In this document: in pieces, positions 44,343-55,642 of the stretch | Numbering within the stretch: the stretch's first letter is position 1 | How the letters are laid out: every line of letters starts with the position of its first letter | Source of the DNA: Podospora bellae-mahoneyi | Taxonomy: Eukaryota; Ascomycota; Sordariomycetes; Sordariales; Podosporaceae | Direction: 5' to 3' | Length of the DNA stretch: 64,000 bases | Assembly (NCBI RefSeq): GCF_035222275.1 | Contig: NW_026946361.1 | Location: 248,001-312,000, forward strand | Notes under the pieces: generated by a model | Databases searched by the model: none | The model's input: the letters and a program-made list of their open reading frames with translations, nothing else | What the model was told of the DNA's origin: nothing | Program-made: the position numbers and the translations under genes

Positions 44343-47287
44343 TTGCCACGGGGCTTGAAGATGTTCTCTTCTCCACCCAGAGGCATGGCGCGCGACGAGT
44401 ATCTGGTCGTCATATCTTCTTCTCCCGAATTTCCCTCACTTTGCGACCTTGTCCCGACGACTAAGCTGACGACACTCCGCAGCGGCAAGAATGCTGCTAC
44501 GATCCCCGGTGATGCGTCAACAACGTTTACGAGCGCTGCGACGATGTGGCGGGCAGCCCAAGATCCAGACGCAGAGGACGTTTCAGGCCCGGAGGCTGGG
44601 ATTCCAATGCCAGCTCTGAAAGATACTGCGCTCGACAAGTCGAAACCAAAGTCCAAACCCCGAGCGCCCACGAAAACAAGGACAAAGAAAGACCCTCCGC
44701 TTCTAGTGGCGGATGACAGTGTAATTCTTTTGAAATCCTCGGGGGTTGATGTCTCGGTCTCGAAGAAAAGGGCGAAACAACCAAAGTCGGTTCAGGAGAC
44801 AACACAAACAACAATTGCTAAAGGCAAGGTGACCAAGTCAGCCACCAAGGAGAAGGTCACGAAAAAGAAAGTGGAGACAGTCAGCAGGCATTTTGCAAAG
44901 GAACCGTCAACATCGAAACCTCCAACGACAAACTCAACAGATGCTGTGGTACCAGTAGAAGAGGACGGACCGGTGATTCTGGAGCCAGCTCTGCAAAGGA
45001 GATTCGATTGGACCCCGCCACGCGAAAGCCTACCCCGACAATTAATACCTGTGGCTGATTCACCGGTGGAAAGATCAACATGGTCAGTGGAATCGCCAGA
45101 AGCCAATGTCTTCAAGGCTCTTCATGATAAGTTCGGTCGGACGTCTGATGATGTGCAATCAGTTGGCCCCGGTTCAGGGACAAGTTCACTGGATGTGTTG
45201 GGCAAGAGAAAGCTCATCGAGATGGTGCAGACGGCTGCCGCGAGCATCTCCAACATCAATGCGAATGGCAAAGCCCTTGCAGAATCCCCAGTCAAGTCAA
45301 AGGCTGTCAAGAAGAAGCCACGCACGATCACGGAGCTGGCTACTGCAGCCTACAGAAAACAGGAAGAGCCGTCTAAGCAAGATTCGCTCCTCGGCTACCT
45401 CGACACGTCAGATGTGCAGACTGGGTCATCAAGCACGGTGTTGAGAGGTAAAGGGAAGCTTGGGAATAAACCTGCAAAGCCAAGACCATCTAAGAAGAAG
45501 CCTGAGCCCAAAAAGCCCATCTTGCTGTCCCCAGAGAGTGCCTTGAGACAGGTGGCCCAACAGGATTTCGTGTTTGGAACTTCAAGTCAACTTGCGATAG
45601 AGGATGACCCCGATTTGCTGCGTGCGCTTCACGAGGCGATGAAGTTGTCAAACGACACGACAGATGACCCTTTGCAATTCCCAGCCCGGTGACAAGCGAT
45701 CTTGCGGTTCGCAGGAAACCTGCGCGTCTTCTCTGGGGGTTAGCGCGCGAGATGAGGACGGCGCTCTTCTGGACATGGAGATATTGATTTGACCGAATCA
45801 CCTCCTCCCGCTCATTCGCAATCTCGTGCCAATGACGAGGAATCGTTGGATGACTCTGTGCAGATGACGGAGCAGTCTTTGCCACCACCGCCGACCAAGG
45901 CGCCAGAGCCCATGAGGGAAGCATCACCACCAACGCCGGGGGCGGATGAACAAAGACATACTGGCAATAGTATATTTGACACCACCGATTCATCTGCAGG
46001 GACCGGGTCAGAAGCGCATGCTCCGCCAAAGTTCCATATCGCCAACGCCGTGGTCGAACAAATTCCCGAGCCGAATGACGCAGATTGGGATGACTATATT
46101 GACTTTGACCTTCCACCATCCAACCAAGAGCATCACGAATTCTTGTTGACACAGTTGAGCAGCCCACAGCTCGCGCATTCGCCCATCACTCCAAATCTAC
46201 AACCAGCATCCCCATCCAGTAAACCCACCGCCGACCCGTTTATTCGGTTGCAATCCGGGCCTATGGCTCCATCTAGACCAAAGTATGAGCTCTTCACCGA
46301 TGCCCAGCTAGCACGAGATATCTCCAAGTTTGGGTTCAAACCTGTAAAGAAACGTTCAGCCAAGATTGCGCTTCTTGACCAGTGTTGGGCAAGCAGGGTC
46401 CAGTCAGCCACAGGAGGCGCGGCTACCAGTGTGCGGACCATATCCACCACCACCTCCCAAGCTGCCTCCAAACCGAGCAAGGCTGCTGCGACGATCAGTC
46501 CACGAGGTCGACCAAGGAAGAATTCGGGCACGGCAGCACCATCAGCTGATTACAGTAGTCTGAAGGTCCCGGAGCTGAAGAAGCTGTTACAGGAGCGTAG
46601 CCTCAAGCAGTCAGGGAATAAGCCAGACCTCATCGCCCGTCTTCAAGATTATGATATGCAGAGGAAGACATCTGCCGGTCTCGCATCTCCACGGGGAAGG
46701 CCACGCAAAGAGACGGGAAGCTCCCCGAAAAGAACCAAGCCCCGTGAAAAATCTCCTGCAAGACGAGCTACCTCTCCAAGGTGTAGTAGATCGCCTGCAA
46801 CAACGCCACGTCGAAGTAAACCACAAGGCAGGGATGGAGTGATTGAGATTCCCGACTCGGATGCCGACTCTGATCTAGATGATCCCATACTCTCGTCCCC
46901 GCCTTCAGCTGCAAGACGTGCTCGACCAGCAGATGAAGACATGTTTTCTTCTCCCTGGTAGATCTGTCCATCAATGAAGATACAGAAATGTCTCTCATTG
47001 TCAGTCCAACCACGGAGCAAGTCTCCGTGTTTGCATACATTACAAAAGCTATCACATCAGCACCTTCATCCAAAGACCCCACTGACCCCTCCTGGTATGA
47101 GAAGATATTGATGTATGATCCGATTATTCTCGAGGATTTGGCATTGTGGCTCAATGCAGGACAGCTGGACAAGGCAGGATATGATGGGGAGGTCTCACCA
47201 GCGGATGTCAAGCAGTGGTGTGAGAGCAAGAGTGTTTGTTGTCTGTGGCGGGTCAGCTTGCGAGGGCTGGAGAGAAAGAGGCTGTGA
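44343..47287 (+). CDS. SLX4: SLX4, structure-specific endonuclease scaffold subunit, with frame slips
   Basis: The regulatory scaffold of the SLX1-SLX4 nuclease that resolves branched DNA. Fungal hallmarks are the start [17 protein letters not shown], long Lys/Ser-rich disorder, a [13 protein letters not shown] acidic patch and [24 protein letters not shown]-like helix pair ([20 protein letters not shown]) and AT-hook-like PRGRPRK motifs follow. The C-terminal SLX1-binding domain reads [52 protein letters not shown]. The frame slips by minus one near 45686, 45767, 45779 and 46955, each at a short C, T or G run, with coherent protein resuming each time ([11 protein letters not shown], then DIDLTESPP, then [12 protein letters not shown]). 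These are most likely assembly indels. The start may be 44361. Confidence 0.88.
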
Positions 47288-47621
47288 GGACCGAGTCGTA
47301 GTTTTTGGAGTGTTTGCGCTGTTTCATTGTACCATGTGTACTATACACGAGTATGGATATGAGTGATGACTGGAAACAATGGATTTATGCCTTCAATTCT
47401 GAGTGACAGTCTGCCAGTGATGCTGTTGAGTGTGTCAGCGGGAATGGGCCGGAAATAAGCGGGGCCGAAGCAAACCGAGGTTGATAGCGCCAAATTTCAG
47501 AAGATCCCCTCATCACGGTGACCGGAAACCGTTTGACGATGAGAATAGCGTGAGTGAGGGGGAACCTGGACGGTTCTTTTCCCCAATTTGGAGTCTTTTT
47601 TTATTTTGGTTTCTACTAAAC
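47288..47621. promoter_or_regulatory. Intergenic, SLX4 3' end to Nudix promoter
   Basis: 334 bp between co-directional genes; no other feature seen. Confidence 0.4.
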
Positions 47622-48924
47622 ATGAGCTCTTTGCATTTTGTCGTCATATCCAGGAGTTCTGGCTTTGCTCACTCATTCCGGCTCTCTAACGCGACGCGCT
47701 CACTCTCACTTACAACCGTCCACTCGGTGCTCCACGCCAGCAAGAGAAGTTTCGTCACAACGTCGAGAAATCAGGACCAAGGGCCCCTTTTTGAAAAAGC
47801 AAAAATAATGGACCCCAAACTGTACACCAAGTCAGCTGCACCGTCGTCGACCAAGTGGCCTGCGCCCAGTCCCAGTGCCAGCATCCTGGTCATCTCGCCC
47901 ACCAACAAAGTATTGCTGTTGAAGAGAGTCAAGACGGCCTCTTCTTTTGCGTCCGCGCATGTGTTTCCTGGTGGCAACGTGGATGAGTTTCATGATGGGG
48001 TGACGGCCAAGGATGAGCACCTGGACAATATCGTCTATCGAAATGCTGCCATCCGTGAGACTTTTGAAGAGACGGGTATTTTGTTGAGTAAAAGCCCTGT
48101 TGAAGTCAGTGATGAAGTGAGGGACAAGGGACGAAAGGATGTCTACAACAGACAGATCACTTTTGGGGATTGGGTCAAGAACCATGGTGGTGTGGCGGAC
48201 ACAGGTTTGTTTTGTGCTCCTCGCCCCTTTTCTCGTCAACGGACTTTTTAACACAGATAGACTCCTCATCCCCTTCACCAGATGGATCACCCCACCCCCA
48301 GCCAAAAAGCGCTTCACAACCCAAATGTATCTCTACTTCCTCCCGGTATCCTCCGCCAACTCGTTCTCCGAAAAGCCCAGCAAGATCCACACCCCTACCC
48401 CAGAAGGCGAGCAGGAAAAGGAGCACACCTCTGCGGAGTGGGAGTACCCCCTCACCTGGCTGTCCAAGGCCCAAAGCGGGGAGATTATGCTTTACCCACC
48501 GCAATTCTACCTCTTGAATCTCCTCTCCCCCTTTTTGAACAACTCCAATACGGATTATGCCACGCAGCGGAAGGGGGTGAGGCAATTTCTGGAAAAGGTG
48601 CCGACTTCAAGCGGGGAGTACGACTCGTTTGATGGAAAGCTCAAGCCCAAGGTGTCGAATACCCATCTGATTGGCTGGAAGGACAAGGTTATCTCGCCTA
48701 GTGTGATATTTGCGCCGGGGCAGCTGTACAGGGACGAGACCGTGTTGAGTTTGGAGTCGCCTGGTCCTGAGCTTGGGGCTCAAAAGGGGAACACGAGGGG
48801 GGGGCGAGAGGGTGGTGGTTGTTGAGTTTGAGAGGAAGAGTGGCCTGAGGGGATCAAGATCGTTGACAGGGGGGAGGTGGGGAGGCTGTGGGAGGAGAAA
48901 GAGAGGAAGGGGGCGAGGATATGA
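47622..48924 (+). CDS. Nudix hydrolase, probably mitochondrial (NUDT19-like)
   Basis: Exon 1 47622-48204 and exon 2 from 48257, with a 52-nt intron (GTTTGT donor, ACACAG acceptor, phase 1). The N-terminus (about 1-50: RLSNATRSLSLTTVHSVLHA, then SKRSFVTTSR) is Arg/Ser-rich like a mitochondrial presequence. The Nudix fold starts at ASILVISPTNKVLLLKRV. The motif region is HVFPGGNVDEFHDG, then AAIRETFEETGILL, matching G-x5-E..REx2EExG with the long insertion typical of NUDT19-like enzymes. After the intron, LLIPFTRWITPPPAKKRFTT is typical of the same group. Near the end one extra G (G8 run, 48797-48804) and one missing base near 48844 displace the frame; the expected tail is IKIVDRGEVGRLWEEKERKG. 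Probable substrates are CoA-type diphosphates (inference). Confidence 0.85.
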
Positions 48925-51467
48925 GGTTTAGGTAGTTACTGTCTGTAAACGCCTGTTCGTTTGGAAGGCGTCCGTGGCGCTCTGATGCCGGATTTTGGAT
49001 GGAGAATAAGAGTCGGACGTTCTAGGTTTCAAGTGGGGTCCATCGGCGTCCTCTTTCCTTGTTATGTAAGGCAAGCAGTGCCTTGAGCTTGAGCACGTTG
49101 AGTTTGCTTGTCTTTGAGCTTCTGAAAGCTTTTAAACTCTCCATCATACAACAAACTTGGACCACCAAGAAATTTGGACCGCATTCCTGTCGTCTCTCTT
49201 ATCTTCATCCAGCAAACACATTTACCCCGTATTGTTTCTTTTCAGCTTGTCCTGTAAGCTAGTGCACACGTTAGGTATTTAACCGGCCAAGCACCATTCA
49301 ATCTTCCAAGCATTCTCAACACATTCGTCCCCAGATTGTGACACAGTTTCAATGGACCCCCCCACTGTTGCCTCCTGTGATACCCATCTGAGGCTTCTCG
49401 AGTCTTTCGTGGCCTTGAGGGACAGGATGCGATCATGGGCGCAATCGAACCAGACAGACCAAGAAACATTGTGGGATTATTTTTTCGTCGTACAACCGCC
49501 CGGTTTTATCGTTGGGTTTTCTCCGTGAGCGATACTGCGATACAAACCTCGCTGCCACCGCTCGGTGAGTTACTAAGCTTTTGCATGTATGATTTTATCT
49601 TGGATATGCCAATGGTTCTGCCCCTGATAACATAGACGTGCTGATGATTTGGCATTCCTTCATAGTAAATCCGTATGTTTATAGAGACTGGTGCACACTA
49701 GTCCGTCTCAGCGGAGCTGCTGAGCGTGGTCCACAGTGGAAACTGCTTAGGTAACATGCTGGTTTTATTCCGACATACAAAATATCTCCAGGACAACGAT
49801 TAACAAAAGTGGTCATATTCAGCGTAAAGCCATCGATACTGATCCGGCAAAATTCTCTCTCTTAGAGTCACAAGTGCGGGGTATTGCACTTCTAGGCCTC
49901 TCTCCCGACCTCCTCGTTGTTTTGAAAGAGAAAGGCACGTCTCAGACCGACGTTTCCCAGCTTTTATCAGTGGAAATACTCGAGATTTATGCAAGGAATC
50001 ACGACTTACCTACTTACTAACCTACTACGTACGATTTAGTAGCTGCTGTGAACCGTTAGGCTAAGTTCGCCCTAATAATAATACCATTTGGATGGATTTT
50101 CAGCCCCTATTTATAAAGGGATGGAGTTATCATTTCAGCCGTGAAACTACAGAGTGGGGTTTGAGTACCGTGGGCTTGTAGATATGTTTGTATCTCGTTA
50201 TTCCGCAAGACCTTGTCAGAGCTACGAGATTCCAAGTTACGTGCCACATGACGAACAGCTTGATCACATGTTAGTTGTACTCCCGTGTGAAAACACAGCT
50301 TGACAATTTAGGTAGTACTCACCGGACCAATCACCCCGTGGGTCGGAATCCCAGCTGTTGAAGAGGTTGACCTGGGTGGGGTTTGGTCTCGACACCAGTA
50401 CCACTCATGGCGGGGATTGTAATTGTAGTACGTTGTGTGGCTCATGCCCGTCTCAGAAGGCAGCTAAAATTCCATGACATCGTCGGCGCGTATAATTTGG
50501 GGATCACGGAGCTGACAAATCCGATAATCTTCATCTTCACCAAACTTTATATCAATTGCCCTGCCTTTGCACGTTTCCGGTTAGTTCAGCACCATCAATG
50601 CCCATTATAAACGACTCGAACATCCTTTAATTGCCACTGTGTACTAGGCCAGGTTTGGCTGTCGTGATGGACGAATCCAGACCACGCCTTCTTCTTCGGA
50701 CTCGTCAGACAGTACCGAGGCTTCGTCAGCGCCGAGATAGCACAGTGATCCCCATTCAAGATGCAGGCAGTCGTAGTCTGAGGTGTTTCGGTCAGGGAGC
50801 GGTCGTCGTGGACAGAGCCCAATCACAGTCAGGGTGGTCACCTTTCAGGGGTGAGTTTGTTGAGGCGAGCGAGGGACATTACCACTTGGTGACACAATGA
50901 CTAGCGGTGATGCCTCATAGAGTGACATCGTGGTTCCGTGTTCGGTGTCGTACAACGGCGGGTTCGGTCCAAGAGAACAAGTCTGAGGCTTCAGCCGGCT
51001 CGCCCCACATTCCGCCGCTCTCGGACAACAATATGACTTATTTCTGCCGGTCAAATATTGAAACGGGGAACAATCCGCGCTTGGGTCCGAGAAAACAAAT
51101 CCGAGGCGTCAGCCGGCAGGCTAGGCATCCCGCCGAATGAGGAAGGAGAGATTGGTGATAATGATGTTTGGAACAGGTTTGTTGGTGTATTGAGGAGGAA
51201 ATCAACTACCTCCACGGCGAGAGAAAGAAACTAGCCCAGGTTGGCCTGAGCTCCCATGGCAGCAACTGTGGACCCGGCCTCACAATAGATGATGAGAGAC
51301 GTCCGGCCGGAAAGGCATAAAGGGCTGGCTCCCCTCTGTGTCCTGGAGCTGTTGAACTCTTCACTTCTCCAACCAGCTCAAGCATCACAGAGGAAAGCGC
51401 CAGATTCCACTTCTAGCAACTCAAAAGCCTTCTCAGAGCAATCTTTACGTTCTCCTCAACCGCCAAT
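48925..51467. other. Long gene-poor region
   Basis: About 2.5 kb without a supported gene; short frames on both strands lack motifs. It contains a degenerate 60-bp direct repeat (50957-51135) and, close to 51468, the promoter of the secreted protein gene with a CT-rich leader. Confidence 0.4.
50957..51135. repeat. Degenerate direct repeat of about 60 bp
   Basis: Two copies, about 50957-51017 and 51075-51135, share a common skeleton: TTcGGTCCaAGAgAACAA, then GAGGCtTCAGCCGGC, then CCGCCG. Identity is about 70 percent by eye. Non-coding; origin unknown. Confidence 0.6.
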
Positions 51468-52001
51468 ATGAAGTTCCTTGCCCTCTCCCTTCTCGCCACC
51501 TCCGCCGCCGCCATCGACCTACACCTCGAGTTCGCAGGCGGCTGCTCAACTTCAGGAGGCGGCTACATCTGCCAGAACTGGAACCCCAACACTTGCTGCA
51601 CCGTTAACGCGGGAACCTTTTTTAACAGCGGCAGCTTCAGAGCCATCCCGCCCCAGTGGAACATCCAGGCGCGCGGGCACGCCCCCACCAGGTGCGGCAC
51701 CGTTCGCCAGCAGGAGGACAGCCGCGGCCGCGACTACGTCTGCCTGGGCAACGGGCCCTTTGGCGGGCTGGGGTACGGATTCAACAACAGGAAGATGATT
51801 CGGGGCGCGACGGTGCAGGAGAATGAGGAGACAGAGTGCGTGCAGCCGAATGTGATGTACCTGGCTGATGGGACGCAATACAACTACACGGCTATTGTCG
51901 AGGCCAAGCTGGACACCGTGGAGCTCAATGAGATTGCCAAAGCTGGCGTGTCGGCGGCGGACATCCCGGAGAGTTTCGAGGCTTTCAAGATCGTGCAGTA
52001 G
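51468..52001 (+). CDS. Small secreted cysteine-containing protein
   Basis: One exon, 177 residues. The signal peptide is MKFLALSLLATSAAA. The mature part is rich in Gly/Asn, with seven cysteines at about 26, 35, 43, 44, 76, 92 and 124 (GGCSTSGGGYICQNW, NPNTCCTVNAGTFF, RDYVCLGNGPFGGLGYGF). It is a typical fungal secreted protein of unknown function, of the effector-candidate type. The start is fixed by the signal peptide and by AATATG context. The frame is intact. Confidence 0.75.
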   Translation: MKFLALSLLATSAAAIDLHLEFAGGCSTSGGGYICQNWNPNTCCTVNAGTFFNSGSFRAIPPQWNIQARGHAPTRCGTVRQQEDSRGRDYVCLGNGPFGGLGYGFNNRKMIRGATVQENEETECVQPNVMYLADGTQYNYTAIVEAKLDTVELNEIAKAGVSAADIPESFEAFKIVQ

Positions 52002-52454
52002 ATGTTGGGATGACGGCAGATCTTGAGACACCTGTCAGGATTCTAAGAGACGGAGCGGGTTGATGCTTGGTGTGGCGGGTTGGCGATGTGCCTCCTTCCT
52101 TTGGTTCATTACTTTCGTTCATTACTTTCATATGCTCATCTTGCCCGGGTGTGCATTTCTCTTGCCGTGGGCCCCGGCCGCCCGACCTGTGGGCGTTAAA
52201 CAACAAATAGACTCTCATTTCGAGAGAAATCCAATCTGGTTTCTTAGAAAGAATTACTGCCAAAATCTGAGAAAAATTTCTTCTTCATTTGTGCATTCAC
52301 ACCCCTAAGTCTTCCAATGAACATGAAGCATATAAGCGCCGACAGAAAATACAAACCGAAAATAAAACGGGCTGTAGAGAATATAGGTACTTCTGTACAT
52401 CGAGCATGACTTTTCAGGGTCTCACCTGGCCGATGGGGCCAGCCATGACACCAG
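52002..52454. other. Intergenic region
   Basis: 450 bp between the secreted protein gene and a - strand hypothetical exon. Nothing supported. Confidence 0.4.
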
Positions 52455-52925
52455 TCACCTGTTTCCTCCTGTTGAAAAGATCAACAACCACGGATCCATA
52501 GTATCACAGGTTGAAGCGCTTACAACTGGAGCGTGAGAAGTTGCAGGGCGGGTAATGTATTCATTAAGCTGCAGATGTTCGATGTTCCGTTCAAAGTTTG
52601 GTCGGGCTACGCCCAACCCCTGATCACCCCAATAACTCTCTTCTGCCCGTCTTATGATACCCCTGAAATTACCACCCTGACTACCATGATATTCAACAGA
52701 ACTAGCCAGTGTAGATAATTCCGCAGTATGCAATTCACATAGTGAGTTTTTAAGGCCAAGCTCGTATTGCTCGTGAGGCTGCAAGGAGCCGTTGGGGACG
52801 ATGGAGGTGGCCGATGGGAGCGATGTGGGCATAGAATTAATAATATCAAGATTGCTGGACAATTCCGAATTCTTTTTGCGAAGTTCAAAGATCTTCCTCC
52901 TTCCCGCCCGGAAATCAATATGGAA
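52455..52925 (-). CDS. Hypothetical exon with N-terminal coiled coil
   Basis: A coherent - strand frame that opens with a charged, heptad-like stretch (IDFRAGRRKIFELRKKNSEL) followed by SSNLDIINSMPTSLPSATS. It then continues through GSLQPHEQYELGLKNSLCEL, FRGIIRRAEESYWGDQGLG and RPNFERNIEHLQLNEYITRP to a stop at 52455. No good Met starts it, so it is probably an internal or last exon; an acceptor (GTGCAG) lies just upstream near 52938. Not recognised. It precedes the - strand NLR gene in position but is separate from it. Confidence 0.35.
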   Translation of the reverse strand, partial: FHIDFRAGRRKIFELRKKNSELSSNLDIINSMPTSLPSATSIVPNGSLQPHEQYELGLKNSLCELHTAELSTLASSVEYHGSQGGNFRGIIRRAEESYWGDQGLGVARPNFERNIEHLQLNEYITRPATSHAPVVSASTCDTMDPWLLIFSTGGNR

Positions 52926-53074
52926 ATCACCAGACCCTGCACACTAAGAATTGCAAACCCGCCCAGCCGCTATCGTCCACCATCTTCACTCAACAACTCA
53001 ATTTCTCGAGTCACAGCCTTCAACACTTCCTGGCACCGTATATATAAAGATTTTGCTTCATGTTTTTTGCCCTG

Positions 53075-55400
53075 TTAAACTTGAAACTTTGCAAAATCTT
53101 CCATATTCTCGACAGAATCAATATTAGGAGTGATATTCTCTGCTGTTGCCTTTTTATATCCCTGTACCAAACACCGATACAAAGTCTCTGCTTCTTGAAC
53201 CCGACCCTGATCTCGATAGAGATTACCTAGGTTGTTGGTAGTAATAAGTGTTGATGGGTGGTCTGGGCCAAATGCCTTCTCTCCGCCCTGCAGTGCACGC
53301 TCATACATGGCCTCTGCTTCCTTAAGCCGGCCTTGATTCCAATCAACAAGGCCCAGATTGTTAATAATATCAAGTATTAATGGGGGGTCTGGCCCAAGTG
53401 CCTTCTCTTCGCCCTGCAGTGCGCGTTTGTACATAACCTCTGCCTCTTGAAATAGGGCCATGTTTCTAAACAGGTCGCCTAGTCCTTTTAAAGTCCACTC
53501 TTCTCCTTTAGCAATTGGTCTTCCGTTTAAGATCGTTGTTGAACAAAATGCTGCACGCCCTAGAAGCCGCCGTTGTAGTGTATAGTACTTCTGTTCGGTG
53601 TCCTTTGGTATCTTTGAGCTTACGCATATTATTGCGAGCTGTGCCAAATCATTGCTCTCTGTCTCGTTCAACACGTGTCTCGTCCAGGCGTGCACACAAC
53701 TATGCATGCTATACCCACGCGATTCTGTATATTCTGTTGGCGACATATCAGGCTCAGCTAGGCCATAATCACACAAGACACGTATTGCTTTATTGAATTC
53801 GATTATATCGTGTGTCATTTCCTGAAACCAGGTTGGTCCTCGTGGTCGGCCTTCTTGAAGCAGCTCTAACCACAGATCCTTGTGGTCAAAGTAGGCCCAT
53901 ATTTGCAATAGCATTGCAGATGCTGTGTTTTGCCGCTCAATCTGGGTGTATGAGATATCCCATGTCGAGTAGAGGGCCCGGTCGTACGAGAGGAGCGACG
54001 GCGTGGTGATGTGCAGACGTCGCCATGACTTCTTATATAACTGAAGATATTCGGCACATGTTGTAGGCATGTTATGGAGATAAGCCCCAGCAGTCGAAAG
54101 GGCAAGTGGCAGCCCGTCTAGCTCTTGCGCAAACTCGGTAGCAGCAGCGTCTATAAACAATGGTTAGTTGGCTTTCTTGACCCCTCATCTGACTTTCAAC
54201 TTCTTTAGTGGCACGTGGGAACCGAGATCGACCCTTAATGCTCATGTCGTGATGAGGATAGCGCTATGGTAAACATCCGGGAAGAATGGGCGTATATCAT
54301 AACCTGCCGAGGCGGCTTCTTGATCCCCATCCAACTCATTCTCCAACATGTGGTTGTCATAATTGTCATAGATGATGAGCCAATTGCTGTTCCCTCGATT
54401 GTCAGACCACCGTTTAACCGTCCGTACGGTCTCGTCAAGATCTCGACCCTCTGAAGCCTTCTTAATGTAGACAAGGGAGGGGAGGGATACGCTGACAAGA
54501 TACGATCGGCTATCCATAAATATCCTTGTTTAAGGATACCTCGTCTCAAGCATTTACCCGGAAGACTGCAGAATAATCGTTCCGATGCTGCTTTGCATAG
54601 GCCACGGCGAGCTATGTCTTTCCCATGCCGCCGAGGCCATGTACCACTGCTATCCGCTGTTCGGGGCCTTTGCCAAGTATGTTGTGTAGTTAAACCAGTT
54701 CCTCTCCCCTTCCGACGAAATGCGTTACTTGGGCAACTCGAGACAGACTGAAACCGATGGTGAATGTGACATTATTGGGGGCATTCATATATGCTAATTA
54801 TGAGTTAATATTTATGATAAACCGGAAACTGCGATCTAAGACTACTACCCTCGTTAGATCTTTTCTCTGCCTCCCAGCGCTGCGGAATCTGCTTGATAGC
54901 GTCATTTGCCATGTCCTTGAGGTGTCCTGATACTGTCTTGTATCCGCTGTCTTCCCTTGATGTGTATTTAACCATGTTGTGATGGTTGGAATGGATTGCG
55001 ACTGGCTCTGCATTAGTCTGGCCAGGCACAACGGCTGAAGCACGTGGCACCACCTGTAACCATTAGGTACTGTTGATATGCACGGTCAGAAGTAATGATT
55101 GATACTGCATACCATGAGAGACTGGCCGAGGGCAGTTGGAGTCTGGTACTCTTCATAGGCGAATTCGGTTATAAATTGATCGCTGATCAGGCCATACTGA
55201 CCCAATTGTTGCTGGAGGACAATTAATCGGCACCCTTGAGCTATGGCAGGAACGGTAATCTTTGCGGTGTTGGGGACCTGGACATATCTATGGCAGCTAA
55301 AAAGCCTTATTCTTATAGACTGAAAACTTGATGCCTCCATGGCAGACCCAATCTGACGCCATGAGCCAGTATTCCATCTAATGTCCTCTTAGGCCATCTC
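53075..55400 (-). pseudogene. NLR-type receptor gene (SesB-like lipase, NB-ARC, TPR), inactivated
   Basis: A fungal intracellular receptor of the kind involved in heterokaryon incompatibility and non-self recognition. In order on the - strand: the end of a SesB-like alpha/beta hydrolase (FITEFAYEEYQTPTALGQSL, then VPRASAVVPGQTNAEPVAIH and DSGYKTVSGHLKDMANDAI); the NB-ARC with Walker A (IAVVHGLGGMGKT, about 54640), Walker B (NWLIIYDNYDN) and YDIRPFFPDVYHSAILITT; then FAQELDGLPLALSTAGAYLH, a helical region and tetratricopeptide repeats (LILDIINNLGLVDWNQGRLK, EAEAMYERALQGGEKAFGPD). In-frame stops occur at 54690-54692 (TAA), 54611-54613 (TAG), 54546-54548 (TGA) and 54242-54244 (TGA); all are explained by C-to-T changes of Gln or Arg codons. 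The N-terminal limit is unclear. The C-terminal 361 codons are open. Confidence 0.75.
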
Positions 55401-55642
55401 CCACCCTCGAAGGACACCGACACGTACCATTTACCGAGTGGCACCATCAATGACACCAACAACTGACACTTCCAGTGCAGAGCCCCACAGTGCTTACCAG
55501 GGCACGGCCACAATGAGGTGCCGTGCGATGGGAAGAATTTTGACAAGTTGACCATGAACAGAGCATGCGGAGGCTAACCCGGAAGATAAACCCAGGGATA
55601 TGTCTGCAAGGACAGTCGACACCCAAACTTCTCAAGCTCTGA

